This document shows positions 37,738 through 47,286 of a stretch of DNA of 48,233 nt, piece by piece. The stretch is taken from contig JAEUPW010000111.1 in the NCBI GenBank assembly GCA_016790045.1, positions 1-48,233 of the forward strand, in the 5' to 3' direction. The translations under genes and the position numbers were made by a program. The notes beneath the pieces are model-generated. The model searched no databases, was not told the origin of the DNA, and saw nothing but the letters and a program-made list of their open reading frames with translations. How positions within the stretch are numbered: the first letter of the stretch is position 1; the number at the start of each line of letters is the position of its first letter. The DNA comes from Candidatus Competibacteraceae bacterium. Lineage in GTDB: Bacteria; Pseudomonadota; Gammaproteobacteria; Competibacterales; Competibacteraceae.

Positions 37738-38678
37738 GCGAAGCGCCGGTGGAACCGCCGCACCGACCGGTTCTGGTCGAGGAGACGCTGGACGCGCTGG
37801 CGCTCCGTCCGGGGGGCTGTTATGTGGACGCCACCTTCGGGCGGGGAGGGCATGCCGCCGCGATTCTGGAGCGGTTGGGGCCCGCGGGCTCGCTGTTGAG
37901 CCTCGATCGCGATCCGGCGGCCGAGGAATGGGCCAAGCGCCGGTTCCGGCACGATGCGCGCTTTCAGTTCGCGCGGGCGCGGTTCAGCCGCTTGAGCCAG
38001 GTTTTGGCCGAGCGCGGTTGGAACGGTCGGGTGGACGGCATCCTGTTGGATTTGGGGGTGTCTTCGCCGCAATTGGACGACCCGGCGCGCGGTTTCAGCT
38101 TTTTGCGGGACGGGAGCTTGGATATGCGGATGGACCCGACCTGCGGCGACAGCGCGGCCGCGTGGCTCGATAAGGTCAGCGAAAAGGAGCTGGCGCAAGT
38201 GCTCGTGGAATTTGGCGAAGAACGATTTCACCGGCGTATCGCCCGCGCTATCGCGACCGCCCGCCAGCGCGCGCCCGTCGCGACCACCGCGCGTCTGGCC
38301 GAGATCGTCTCCGCCGCCGTGCCCGCCCGAGAGCCGGGCAAACACCCGGCGACCCGCACGTTTCAGGCCATTCGCATCGCGGTCAACGACGAGCTGGGCG
38401 AATTGCAAGCGCTGTTGCCGCAAGCGGTTCAAGCCTTGGTGCCCGGCGGGCGGCTGGCGGTGATCAGCTTTCATTCCCTGGAAGACCGCGCCGTCAAGCG
38501 ATTCATCCAACGGCAAGCGCGGGGGCGGGAGCTGCCGCTGGATTTGCCGGTGACGGGTTCGCCGGAGGGCGTGACCTTGCGGCGGATCGGCCGGGCGATC
38601 CGGCCGAGCGCGCGGGAAATCGCGCAAAACCCGCGCGCGCGCAGCGCGGTGTTGCGCGCGGCGGAGCATCTCGGATGA
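37734..38678 (+). CDS. rsmH: 16S rRNA (cytosine1402-N4)-methyltransferase
   Basis: Methylates N4 of C1402 in 16S rRNA, the same nucleotide that RsmI modifies at its ribose. 314 residues from a TTG start inside the mraZ stop (TTGA overlap); GTG at 37749 is an alternative. SAM-binding CYVDATFGRGGHA at about 28-41, LLDLGVSSPQLDDPARGFSF, RTFQAIRIAVNDEL and the C-terminal VISFHSLEDR are diagnostic. The stop overlaps the ftsL ATG. Confidence 0.96.
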   Translation: MSEAPVEPPHRPVLVEETLDALALRPGGCYVDATFGRGGHAAAILERLGPAGSLLSLDRDPAAEEWAKRRFRHDARFQFARARFSRLSQVLAERGWNGRVDGILLDLGVSSPQLDDPARGFSFLRDGSLDMRMDPTCGDSAAAWLDKVSEKELAQVLVEFGEERFHRRIARAIATARQRAPVATTARLAEIVSAAVPAREPGKHPATRTFQAIRIAVNDELGELQALLPQAVQALVPGGRLAVISFHSLEDRAVKRFIQRQARGRELPLDLPVTGSPEGVTLRRIGRAIRPSAREIAQNPRARSAVLRAAEHLG

Positions 38679-38950
38679 AAAACCAATTTTTCATCGTCGC
38701 GCTGCTGGCCGGCACCGTGTTGGCCTCGGGGATCGGAATCGTTTACACGCGGCACATTAATCGGCAGCTTTTCATACAGTTGCAGAAACTTCAAGCGGAA
38801 CGGGACAACTTGGATGTGGAATGGGAGTCGCTGCAACTGGAACAGAGCACTCTGGTGATGGATGCCGCCGTCGAGGAGAAAGCGCGCCGGCGCCTGAACA
38901 TGATCATCCCTGACCCCGCCGAGGTTTTTTACATCAAGCCCAATGAATAA
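38675..38950 (+). CDS. ftsL: Cell division protein FtsL
   Basis: Bitopic divisome protein that forms a complex with FtsB and FtsQ and activates FtsWI. 91 residues: short cytoplasmic N-terminus, membrane helix about 5-25 (FFIVALLAGTVLASGIGIVY), then a periplasmic coiled coil (RQLFIQLQKLQAERDNLDVEWESLQLEQSTL) and a short C-terminal segment. ATGA overlap with rsmH and 8-base overlap with ftsI fix its place. FtsL sequences are poorly conserved; position and topology support the call. Confidence 0.93.
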   Translation: MKNQFFIVALLAGTVLASGIGIVYTRHINRQLFIQLQKLQAERDNLDVEWESLQLEQSTLVMDAAVEEKARRRLNMIIPDPAEVFYIKPNE

Positions 38951-40712
38951 GCCATCGATTTGGACAGGTTTGGGAGCGGCGTTGCAAAAAGCGCCGGTCC
39001 GCCTTCCCCCGGCGACGCGACACGGCTTGGTGTTGGGGCTGCTGTTGGCGGCGGCCGTGGGCATGGCCGCGCGCGCGGCCTACCTGCAATTGATCAATAA
39101 GGATTTTTTGCAAGAGCAAGGCAACGAGCGTTTCCTGCGAGTGGTGGAAATACCCGCCCACCGGGGCATGATCCTGGATCGCAACGGCGAGCCGCTCGCG
39201 GTCAGCTCGCCGGTCGATTCGATCTGGGCGCAACCGCAACAGCTCTTGCAGCAGCGAGCGCGCTGGCCGGTGCTCGCGCGCGCGCTCGGGATGGAGCCCG
39301 GCGAGCTGGAAAAGCGGCTGGCGGAGAACGAAACCCGCCAGTTCCTTTATTTGCGGCGGCATTTGCCGCCGAGCGCGGCCCAGCAGATTCTCGCCCTCAA
39401 GATTCCCGGCGTTTTTTCGAAGCGCGAATACCGGCGCTACTACCCCGACGCCGAAGTCACCTCGCATCTGCTGGGCTTCACCGATGTCGACGATGCCGGC
39501 CAGGAAGGTTTGGAGAGAACCTTCGACCAGCATCTGCGCGGCGTTCCCGGCAGCAAGCGGGTGATTCAGGACCGCATGGGCCAGGTGGTGGAGAACGTGG
39601 AGCGCATCAGCGCCCCGCAACCCGGCAAATCGGTGGTGCTCAGCATCGACCGGCGCTTGCAATATCTGACCTACCGCGCGCTCAAGGCGGCCGTCCTGGA
39701 AAATCGGGCCAGCGCGGGTTCGGCCGTGATCGCCGACGTGCGCACCGGCGAAATCCTGGCGATGGTGGACCAGCCGGCGGGCAATCCCAACAACCGGAAA
39801 AATCTGCGCGGAGAATTGCTGCGCAACCGGGCGGTGACCGACGTTTACGAGCCGGGTTCGACCCTGAAGCCGTTCGCGGTGGCCCTGGGCCTGGAAAGCG
39901 GCAAATGGTCGCCCCACACCTTGATCAACACCGCGCCGGGGACGCTCAAGCTGGGCCGTTTCCGGGTGCGCGACGTGCACAACTACAAGACCATCGACGT
40001 CACCCGCGTCATCAGCAAATCCAGCAACGTCGGCACCAGCATCATCGCGCTGTCGATGCCGGCCGAACGCTTGTGGCAGCTCTACAAAAACCTCGGTTTC
40101 GGGTCGCCGAGCGGGATCGGCTTGCTCGGCGAGCAGGCCGGCGTGCTGAACCACTTCAGCAGGTGGGGCGGCGAGATCGGTCACGCCAACCATTCCTTCG
40201 GTTACGGGTTGTCGGTGAACATGGTGCAACTGGCGCAAGCCTGGGTGGTGCTGGCGGCGGATGGCATCCGGCGGCCGCTGACCGTTTTAAAGCGCGAACA
40301 GCCGCTCGCTCCAAACGAAGAGCGGCGGGTGCTGTCGACCCGCTCGGTGCGCCAGTTGCGCAGTATGTTGGAAGAGGCGGTCAGCAAGGAAGGCACCGGG
40401 CTCAAGGCGGCGGTTCCCGGCTATCAGGTCGCCGGCAAGACCGGGACCGTTCACAAAATCGTCAATGGCCGCTACGCCAGCGACCGCTATTTTTCCCTGT
40501 TCGCGGGCATGGTGCCGGCCAGCGCGCCCCGGCTGGTGATGGTGATCATCGTCGACGAGCCCAAAGGCGGCGCTTATTACGGCGGCACGGTGGCCGCGCC
40601 GGTATTCGGCAAAACCATGGGCGGGGTGTTGCGGTTGTTGAACATCACCCCGGACGACATGCCGACCATGAAAATCGCCGGCGCGGCCTCGCCGGACCGC
40701 GCGACCCCCTGA
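38943..40712 (+). CDS. ftsI: Peptidoglycan D,D-transpeptidase FtsI (PBP3)
   Basis: Class B penicillin-binding protein that cross-links septal peptidoglycan with FtsW. 589 residues (E. coli 588). Membrane helix at about 27-46, the class B N-terminal module (AHRGMILDRNGEPLAVS), and the transpeptidase domain with catalytic Ser306 in GSTLKPF, SSN at 360-362 and KTGT at 499-502. The start overlaps ftsL by 8 bases. murE follows after 7 bases. Confidence 0.97.
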   Translation: MNKPSIWTGLGAALQKAPVRLPPATRHGLVLGLLLAAAVGMAARAAYLQLINKDFLQEQGNERFLRVVEIPAHRGMILDRNGEPLAVSSPVDSIWAQPQQLLQQRARWPVLARALGMEPGELEKRLAENETRQFLYLRRHLPPSAAQQILALKIPGVFSKREYRRYYPDAEVTSHLLGFTDVDDAGQEGLERTFDQHLRGVPGSKRVIQDRMGQVVENVERISAPQPGKSVVLSIDRRLQYLTYRALKAAVLENRASAGSAVIADVRTGEILAMVDQPAGNPNNRKNLRGELLRNRAVTDVYEPGSTLKPFAVALGLESGKWSPHTLINTAPGTLKLGRFRVRDVHNYKTIDVTRVISKSSNVGTSIIALSMPAERLWQLYKNLGFGSPSGIGLLGEQAGVLNHFSRWGGEIGHANHSFGYGLSVNMVQLAQAWVVLAADGIRRPLTVLKREQPLAPNEERRVLSTRSVRQLRSMLEEAVSKEGTGLKAAVPGYQVAGKTGTVHKIVNGRYASDRYFSLFAGMVPASAPRLVMVIIVDEPKGGAYYGGTVAAPVFGKTMGGVLRLLNITPDDMPTMKIAGAASPDRATP

Positions 40713-40719
40713 GGACGCC

Positions 40720-42231
40720 ATGACTTTGAACTTGCGCGAACTGATGGGCGGTTTTGCCGATGTTCCGGCCCCGGTGGCCGAACGGCCGGTCGCCGGTTTG
40801 GCGGTCGATAGCCGCGCGGTCCGACCGGGAGAAGTGTTTTTCGCGCTCCAAGGCGCGAGCCAGCACGGTTTGGCCTTCTTGGCGTCGGTCGAGCGGGCCG
40901 GGGCTGCGGCCGTGGTTTGGGAGCCGCCTTATCCGGGCGCGTCGCCCGTTCCCGCCGGAGACCTGCCGATGCTGGCAGTGCCCGGCTTGCGGCAAAAGCT
41001 CGGACCGATCATCGCCCGCCATTACGGCCAACCTTCCCAGCGCTTGCCGGTGGTCGGCCTCACCGGCACCGACGGCAAGACCTCGTGCGCGTATTTCATC
41101 GCCCAGACGCTGAGCGATGCGGCAGGGGGACCTTGCGGCATCGCGGGCACGCTGGGCGTCGGCGTCTACGGCCGCACCGAAGCTTCCGCGCACACCACGC
41201 CAGACCCGCTGGCGGTGCAGCGTTGGCTGGCCGGGCTGGTCGCCGGCGGCCGGCGCCACGCGGTGATGGAAGTGTCCTCCCACGCGCTGGATCAAGGCCG
41301 GGTCAACGGCGTGGAGTTCGCGGCGGCGGTTTTGACCAACCTCACCCGCGACCATCTCGATTATCACGGCAGCATGGAGGCCTACGCGGCGGCCAAGCGC
41401 CGGCTGTTCTGCGAGCATCGGCCGCGCTGGAGCGTGTTGACTGTCGACGACGCCTTCGGCCGAGCGCTCGCCGCCGATTTGCGCGATCCGGAAACCGTGG
41501 TCGGCTACGGCCTCGGCGAGCGGCCGCCGGGGTTGCGGCGCTTCGTTTGGGGTGAAGCGCTGCGCTTGACCCCGGCCGGCTTGCGGCTGCGGGTGCGCTC
41601 GTCCTGGGGCGAGGGCGACCTGGAGGCCGGATTGCTGGGACGGTTCAACGCCAGCAACATCCTGGCGGCGCTGGCGACCTTGCTGGTGCTGGAGTTGCCG
41701 TTTGCCGAAGCCCTGGAACGGGCGGCGAAAACCGCCACCGTGCCGGGCCGGATGGAGCGCTTGGGCGGCGAGCGCGGCCGGCCGTTGGCCGTCGTGGATT
41801 ACGCCCATACCCCGCACGCGCTCGAACAGGTGCTGGCGGCGTTGCGCGAACACGGGACCGGCCGGTTGTGGTGCGTGTTCGGCTGCGGCGGCGATCGCGA
41901 CGCCGGCAAGCGACCGCTGATGGGCGCGGCGGTCGAGCGCTTGGCCGATCGGGTGATCGTGACCGACGACAACCCCCGCACCGAAGACCCCGAACGGATC
42001 GTTCGCGACATTCTGGCCGGCATGGACCGGCCGCAAGCGGCGGCGGTGATCCGCGACCGGCGCGACGCCATCGCGCGCGCGCTGGGGGAAGCCGGCGCGG
42101 GCGATGTGGTGTTGATCGCCGGCAAGGGCGACGAGGATTACCAGATCGTCGGCGAGCGGCGGCTGCCGTTTAGCGACCGCGCCGTCGCGCGCCGGGCGCT
42201 GTATCCCGACCATCAGGACGAGGCCGCGTGA
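40720..42231 (+). CDS. murE: UDP-MurNAc-tripeptide synthetase MurE
   Basis: Adds the third residue, predicted to be meso-diaminopimelate, to UDP-MurNAc-L-Ala-D-Glu. 503 residues in the three Mur-ligase domains. P-loop GTDGKTS at 116-122, HTTPDPLAVQRWL, EVSSHALDQGR, and the DAP-specificity motif DNPR at 417-420. DNPR rather than a lysine-type motif indicates DAP-containing peptidoglycan, as expected for a Gram-negative. One-base junction with murF. Confidence 0.97.
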   Translation: MTLNLRELMGGFADVPAPVAERPVAGLAVDSRAVRPGEVFFALQGASQHGLAFLASVERAGAAAVVWEPPYPGASPVPAGDLPMLAVPGLRQKLGPIIARHYGQPSQRLPVVGLTGTDGKTSCAYFIAQTLSDAAGGPCGIAGTLGVGVYGRTEASAHTTPDPLAVQRWLAGLVAGGRRHAVMEVSSHALDQGRVNGVEFAAAVLTNLTRDHLDYHGSMEAYAAAKRRLFCEHRPRWSVLTVDDAFGRALAADLRDPETVVGYGLGERPPGLRRFVWGEALRLTPAGLRLRVRSSWGEGDLEAGLLGRFNASNILAALATLLVLELPFAEALERAAKTATVPGRMERLGGERGRPLAVVDYAHTPHALEQVLAALREHGTGRLWCVFGCGGDRDAGKRPLMGAAVERLADRVIVTDDNPRTEDPERIVRDILAGMDRPQAAAVIRDRRDAIARALGEAGAGDVVLIAGKGDEDYQIVGERRLPFSDRAVARRALYPDHQDEAA

Positions 42232-43623
42232 ATGGCTGAAAAATTTATCCCCCTGCGCTTGCGGGAAGCCGCCCGGCTGTTGCGGGGCGAGGCCAGCGGC
42301 GAAGACGCCGGTTTTACCGAAGTGAGCACCGACAGCCGGCGGCTGCCGGCGGGCGCTTTGTTCGTCGCCTTGGTCGGGCCGAATTTCGACGGTCACGATT
42401 TCGTGGCCGCCGCGCGCGAGCGGGGCGCTTGCGCGGCGCTGGTGAGCCGGCCGGTCGCCGATCCGCTGCCGCAACTGCGCGTGGCCGACACCCTGATGGC
42501 CTTGGGCCAGTTGGGCGCGGCCTGGCGCGAGCGCTTCACCGGTCGCCTGATCGCGCTGACCGGCAGCAACGGCAAGACCACCCTCAAGGAAATGATCGCC
42601 TCGATCCTGCGCGCGCGCGGGCCGACCCTGGCGACCGAGGGCAATCTCAACAACGATATCGGCGTGCCGTTGACCTTGATGCGGTTGAGCCGGGAACACG
42701 CCTACGCGGTGATCGAGATGGGCGCGAACCACCTCTGCGAAATTTCTTATCTGACCGGTTTGGCCCAGCCGGATGTCGCCATCGTCAACAACGCCGGCCC
42801 CTGCCACCTGGAGGGTTTCGGCGATGTGGCCGGCGTGGCGCGCGGCAAGGGCGAGATCTTTCAGGGGCTCGGCCCCGAGGGCGTGGCGATCATCAACCGC
42901 GATGACGCTTACGCCGAGTATTGGGCCGGCTTGAACCCGAACCGGCGGATCGTGGATTTCGGTTTGGAGCACCCGGCGCAAGTCAGCGCGCGACTGCTCG
43001 ACGCGGCCGCCAACCGCTTTCGGTTGCGGGTCGCGGAGCGGGAAATCGAAGTGCGGTTGCCGCTGCCCGGACGGCATAACGTTTTGAATGCTCTGGCGGC
43101 GGCGGCGGCGGCGATTGCGGTCGGCGCGACCCTGGAGGAAATCCGTCAGGGCCTCGAAAGCTTGCGGGGCGTCGGGGGGCGGATGCAGCGTTTGCGGGGG
43201 CGATACGGCGGCGCGGTCATCCACGACGCCTACAACGCCAATCCGGCCTCGCTCGCCGCCGCGCTAAATGCGCTGAGCGCCGAACCGGGCCGAAAATGGC
43301 TGGTGCTGGGCGACATGTGGGAACTGGGGCCGGCGGCGGAGGAATTGCACGCGCAATCGGGCCGGGAGGCCCGGTCCGCCGGTTTCGAGCGCTTGTACGG
43401 CCTCGGTGAGCACAGCCAGGCGGCGGTGGCCGCGTTCGAGCGGGGCGGGCGGCATTTCGCGGATGCGGACAGTTTGATCGCGGCGCTGGCCGAAGACCTC
43501 GACGCCGGTGGCGGAGCGGCGTTGGTGCTGGTCAAGGGCTCGCGCGGCATGCGGATGGAGCGCGTGGTGGCGGCGCTGGCGGACGCCGGCGAAGCGGCCG
43601 CCAACCCGGAGGAAAAGAGCTGA
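42232..43623 (+). CDS. murF: UDP-MurNAc-tripeptide:D-Ala-D-Ala ligase MurF
   Basis: Adds D-Ala-D-Ala to complete the UDP-MurNAc-pentapeptide. 463 residues. [14 protein letters not shown] in the N-terminal domain, P-loop GSNGKTT at 111-117, [26 protein letters not shown], and [14 protein letters not shown] in the C-terminal domain are MurF signatures. Its ATG directly abuts the murE TGA; its own TGA shares one base with the mraY ATG. Confidence 0.97.
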   Translation: MAEKFIPLRLREAARLLRGEASGEDAGFTEVSTDSRRLPAGALFVALVGPNFDGHDFVAAARERGACAALVSRPVADPLPQLRVADTLMALGQLGAAWRERFTGRLIALTGSNGKTTLKEMIASILRARGPTLATEGNLNNDIGVPLTLMRLSREHAYAVIEMGANHLCEISYLTGLAQPDVAIVNNAGPCHLEGFGDVAGVARGKGEIFQGLGPEGVAIINRDDAYAEYWAGLNPNRRIVDFGLEHPAQVSARLLDAAANRFRLRVAEREIEVRLPLPGRHNVLNALAAAAAAIAVGATLEEIRQGLESLRGVGGRMQRLRGRYGGAVIHDAYNANPASLAAALNALSAEPGRKWLVLGDMWELGPAAEELHAQSGREARSAGFERLYGLGEHSQAAVAAFERGGRHFADADSLIAALAEDLDAGGGAALVLVKGSRGMRMERVVAALADAGEAAANPEEKS

Positions 43624-44708
43624 TGCTGGTGCTGCTGGCCGAATGGCTGACCGACAATTTTTATAAAGGATTCAATGTCTTTCAGTACCTGACTTTGCGA
43701 GGCATCCTGGGGACTTTGACCGCGTTGCTGATCTCGCTGATCATCGGGCCGGCCATGATCGAGCGCTTGAGCCGCTATCAGATCGGCCAGCAAATCCGCG
43801 AGGACGGACCGAAAAGCCATTTGTCCAAGGCCGGCACTCCGACCATGGGCGGGGCGCTGATTTTGGTGGCCATCGCCGTCGCCACGCTGTTGTGGGGAGA
43901 CCCCCGCAACCATTACGTCTGGATCGTGCTGCTGACCACGCTGGCGTTTGGCGTCATCGGTTGGGCGGACGATTACAAAAAACTGATTTTGCGCAATTCC
44001 AAGGGCTTGTCGGTGCGAGCGAAATACACCTGGCAATCTGTCGTCGGCTTGACGGCGGCGGTGTTGCTGTATCTGGCCGCGCCAACGCCGGTCGAAACGC
44101 AGTTGATCGTGCCGTTTTTCAAGAATGTCGCCTTGAATCTCGGCTGGCTGTTCGTGCCGCTGACCTACTTCGTCATCGTCGGGGCCAGCAACGCCGTCAA
44201 TCTGACCGACGGGCTGGACGGGCTGGCGATCGTGCCCACCGTGATGGTGGCCGGCGCGTTGGCCGTGTTCTGCTATGCGTCGGGCAACCGGATTTTCGCG
44301 GGCTATCTCGACATTCCCTACGTGGTGGGCGCGGGCGAGGTCATGGTGGTTTGCGGCGCGATGCTCGGGGCCGGTCTGGGGTTTCTCTGGTTCAACGCCT
44401 ATCCGGCGCAGGTGTTCATGGGCGATGTCGGCGCGCTGGCGCTGGGCGCGGCGCTGGGGATTATCGCGGTGGTGGTGCGCCAGGAGCTGGTGCTGTTCGT
44501 GATGGGCGGGGTGTTCGTCATGGAAACCGTGTCGGTCATCCTGCAAGTCGGTTCTTTCAAGCTGACCGGCCGGCGGATTTTCCGCATGGCTCCCCTGCAC
44601 CACCATTTCGAGCTCAAGGGTTGGCCGGAGCCCAAAGTGATCGTCCGGTTTTGGATCATCACCATCATTTTGGTGCTGGTCGGACTCTCCACTCTGAAAA
44701 TTCGCTGA
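43623..44708 (+). CDS. mraY: Phospho-MurNAc-pentapeptide translocase MraY
   Basis: Transfers phospho-MurNAc-pentapeptide to undecaprenyl phosphate, forming lipid I in the inner membrane. 361 residues (E. coli 360) with about ten hydrophobic helices. Family motifs: [12 protein letters not shown], the Asp-rich [21 protein letters not shown] and [13 protein letters not shown]. Between murF and murD as usual. Confidence 0.97.
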   Translation: MLVLLAEWLTDNFYKGFNVFQYLTLRGILGTLTALLISLIIGPAMIERLSRYQIGQQIREDGPKSHLSKAGTPTMGGALILVAIAVATLLWGDPRNHYVWIVLLTTLAFGVIGWADDYKKLILRNSKGLSVRAKYTWQSVVGLTAAVLLYLAAPTPVETQLIVPFFKNVALNLGWLFVPLTYFVIVGASNAVNLTDGLDGLAIVPTVMVAGALAVFCYASGNRIFAGYLDIPYVVGAGEVMVVCGAMLGAGLGFLWFNAYPAQVFMGDVGALALGAALGIIAVVVRQELVLFVMGGVFVMETVSVILQVGSFKLTGRRIFRMAPLHHHFELKGWPEPKVIVRFWIITIILVLVGLSTLKIR

Positions 44709-44722
44709 GGGGAGATCCGCAA

Positions 44723-46081
44723 GTGTTGCGACTGGACGGAACCACGCTGGTGGTCGGGCTCGGCAAGAGCGGTTTGTCGGCGGTGCGGGCGCTCGCGAAG
44801 CTGGGCGCGGACACGGCCGTGACCGACAGCCGGCGCGAGCCGCCGGGACTGGCGGCGCTGCGCGCAGAATTTCCCGATCTCCCGCGCCACCTGGGCGGTT
44901 TCGATCCGGGGGTGTTCGGGCAAGCGGCGCGGTTGCTGGTCAGTCCGGGCGTGGCGGTGGCGACGCCGGCGATCGCGCAAACCGCCGCGCGCGGCATCCC
45001 GGTGTGGGGCGATATCGAATTGCTGGCCCGTCTGGTTCAAGCGCCCATCGCGGCCATCACCGGCTCCAACGGCAAAAGCACGGTCACGACCCTGCTCGGC
45101 GAGATGGCCCGACACGCCGGCCTGCGGGCGGCGGTGGGCGGCAACCTCGGCACGCCGGCTTTGGAGCTGTGGCTGGCCGAACAAAGCGCCCCGAACGCCG
45201 CCGAGCCGCTCGGGGCCTACGTGCTGGAATTGTCCAGCTTCCAGCTAGAGACCACCCATAGCCTGAACGCCAAGGTGGCGACGGTGCTCAACATCAGCCC
45301 CGACCACATGGATCGCTACGCCTCGCTGGACCGCTACATCGCCGCCAAGCGCCGCATTTTTCGGGGCGATGGCACCATGGTGATCAACGCCGACGATCCG
45401 GCGGTCGCGGCGATGGTCGAGCCGGGCCGCCAGGTGTTGCGCTTCCGGTTAAATCCTCCGGGCGACGGCGAATTCGGTTTGCGTCAAGTCGGCGGCGAGA
45501 CGTGGCTGGCGCGCGGCGCGCAGCCGTGGATCGCGGCGGCGGAATTGAAGATCAGCGGCGATCACAATCTCGCCAACGCGCTGGCGGCGCTGGCCATGGG
45601 CCACGCGCTCGGCTTGAGCCGGGACGGAATGCTGGCGGCGCTGCGCGAGTTTGAAGGGCTCGCCCACCGCACCGCGCTGGTGCTGGAGCGCGCTGGCGTG
45701 CGCTGGTTCGACGATTCCAAAGGCACCAACGTCGGCGCGACGGTGGCGGCGGTGCGCGGTCTGCCGGGCCGGGTGGTGCTGATCGCGGGCGGCGACGGCA
45801 AGGGCCAAGATTTCGCGCCGTTGCGTTCGGCGTTGGCCGATAAGGCGCGGGCGGTGGTGCTGATCGGTCGCGACGCGCCGCTGATCGCGGCAGCCTTGGG
45901 CGACAGCGTGCCGCTTTGGCGCGCCGCCGACATGGAGCAGGCCGTCATTCAGGCGGCGCGTTGCGCGCGTCCCGGCGACAGCGTGCTGCTGTCCCCGGCG
46001 TGCGCCAGCTTCGATATGTACAGCGGCTACGAAGAGCGCGGGGCGGTGTTCGCCGCCGCCGTCAGGAGCTTGAACGGATGA
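44723..46081 (+). CDS. murD: UDP-MurNAc-L-Ala:D-Glu ligase MurD
   Basis: Adds D-glutamate to UDP-MurNAc-L-Ala. A GTG start preceded at about 8 bases by GAGGGGAG gives 452 residues; the same frame is open far upstream through mraY but that part is a shadow. VVGLGKSGLSAVRAL opens the UDP-binding domain, P-loop GSNGKST at 114-120, ELSSFQLETT, NISPDHMDRY, and the C-terminal FDDSKGTNVGATVAAV and LLSPACASFDMY are MurD signatures. ATGA overlap with ftsW. Confidence 0.96.
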   Translation: MLRLDGTTLVVGLGKSGLSAVRALAKLGADTAVTDSRREPPGLAALRAEFPDLPRHLGGFDPGVFGQAARLLVSPGVAVATPAIAQTAARGIPVWGDIELLARLVQAPIAAITGSNGKSTVTTLLGEMARHAGLRAAVGGNLGTPALELWLAEQSAPNAAEPLGAYVLELSSFQLETTHSLNAKVATVLNISPDHMDRYASLDRYIAAKRRIFRGDGTMVINADDPAVAAMVEPGRQVLRFRLNPPGDGEFGLRQVGGETWLARGAQPWIAAAELKISGDHNLANALAALAMGHALGLSRDGMLAALREFEGLAHRTALVLERAGVRWFDDSKGTNVGATVAAVRGLPGRVVLIAGGDGKGQDFAPLRSALADKARAVVLIGRDAPLIAAALGDSVPLWRAADMEQAVIQAARCARPGDSVLLSPACASFDMYSGYEERGAVFAAAVRSLNG

Positions 46082-47286
46082 GCGCTGCGGCCACGGTCGC
46101 CGGCGGCGCCCGCAACCGGCTGCCGAGCGCCGGCGAGCGCCGCTCCGCGCTGGCCTTTCCCGATCCGTGGATCTTGGTGTCGGCTTTGTTGTTGCTGGCG
46201 CTTGGATTACTGATGGTGGCATCGGCCTCGATCCCGATCGGCGCCGACCCGAGAACCGGGCAAGGCCAGCCGTTCTATTTTTTGATCCGCCAGAGCGTGT
46301 TCGTTCTGTTCGGGCTCCTGGCGGCAGGCGTCGCCTATCAGATCCCGATGGGCCGCTGGCGCAGGGCGGGGCCTTGGTTGCTGGCGGCGGCGTTCGGGCT
46401 GCTGATCCTGGTGCTGATCCCCGGCGTCGGTCGGGAGGTCAACGGCAGCATCCGCTGGATCGGCGTCGGCCCGATCAATGTCCAGGTGTCGGAAATCGCC
46501 AAGCTGTTCGCCTTGATCTATATGGCGGGTTATCTCAAGCGCCACGGCGAGGAATTGCAGACGGCGGATTTCAAGACCTCGGCGCTGGCGCTGGCCCGGC
46601 CGATGGCGGTGCTGGCGGTTCTGGCGGTGCTGCTGTTGCTGGAGCCGGACTTCGGCAGCGTGGTGGTGCTGATGGCGACCGCGCTGGGGATGGTGTTCCT
46701 GGCCGGGGTCAACCTGTGGCAGTTCGGCGCGTTGCAGGCGGGAACCGCCGCCGTGATGGCGGTGCTGATCCTGTCCTCGCCCTACCGGCAGGATCGGGTA
46801 TTGAGCTTTCTCAGCCCTTGGGATGATCCGTTCGGCAAGGGCTATCAGTTGGCGCAATCGCTGATCGCCATCGGCCGCGGCGAATTCTTCGGCGTCGGCC
46901 TGGGGCAGAGCGTGCAGAAACTGTTTTATCTGCCGGAAGCGCACACCGATTTTCTGTTTGCCGTGCTCGCCGAAGAATTTGGCCTGATCGGCGTTGTCGC
47001 CGTGATCGCGCTGTTTATGACCCTGGTCTGGCGCGCGTTCAAGATCGCGCGCCGCGCCGAGGACGTGGGCATGGAGTTTTCGTCGTATCTGGCCTATGGC
47101 ATCGGCATTTGGTTCGGCATCCAGGCGCTGTTCAACATGGGCGTCAACATGGGCGCGCTGCCGACCAAGGGTCTGACCTTGCCGCTGATGAGCTACGGCG
47201 GCAGCAGCGCCGTGGTGATGTGCGTCACCTTGGCGGTGCTGTTGCGCATCGACGGGGAAAGCCGGCGGGGAGGCTACGGCGAATGA
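46078..47286 (+). CDS. ftsW: Septal peptidoglycan glycosyltransferase FtsW
   Basis: SEDS-family polymerase working with FtsI at the septum. 402 residues from the ATGA overlap with murD; the open frame upstream is a shadow. A long polar N-terminus (about 1-30) precedes about ten membrane helices. SEDS motifs: GREVNGSIRWI, QVSEIAKL, LLLEPDFGSVVV, QSLIAIGRGEFFGVGLGQS, and HTDFLFAVLAEEFGL near the essential Glu region, ending in LPLMSYGGSS. The stop overlaps murG. Confidence 0.96.
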   Translation: MSAAATVAGGARNRLPSAGERRSALAFPDPWILVSALLLLALGLLMVASASIPIGADPRTGQGQPFYFLIRQSVFVLFGLLAAGVAYQIPMGRWRRAGPWLLAAAFGLLILVLIPGVGREVNGSIRWIGVGPINVQVSEIAKLFALIYMAGYLKRHGEELQTADFKTSALALARPMAVLAVLAVLLLLEPDFGSVVVLMATALGMVFLAGVNLWQFGALQAGTAAVMAVLILSSPYRQDRVLSFLSPWDDPFGKGYQLAQSLIAIGRGEFFGVGLGQSVQKLFYLPEAHTDFLFAVLAEEFGLIGVVAVIALFMTLVWRAFKIARRAEDVGMEFSSYLAYGIGIWFGIQALFNMGVNMGALPTKGLTLPLMSYGGSSAVVMCVTLAVLLRIDGESRRGGYGE

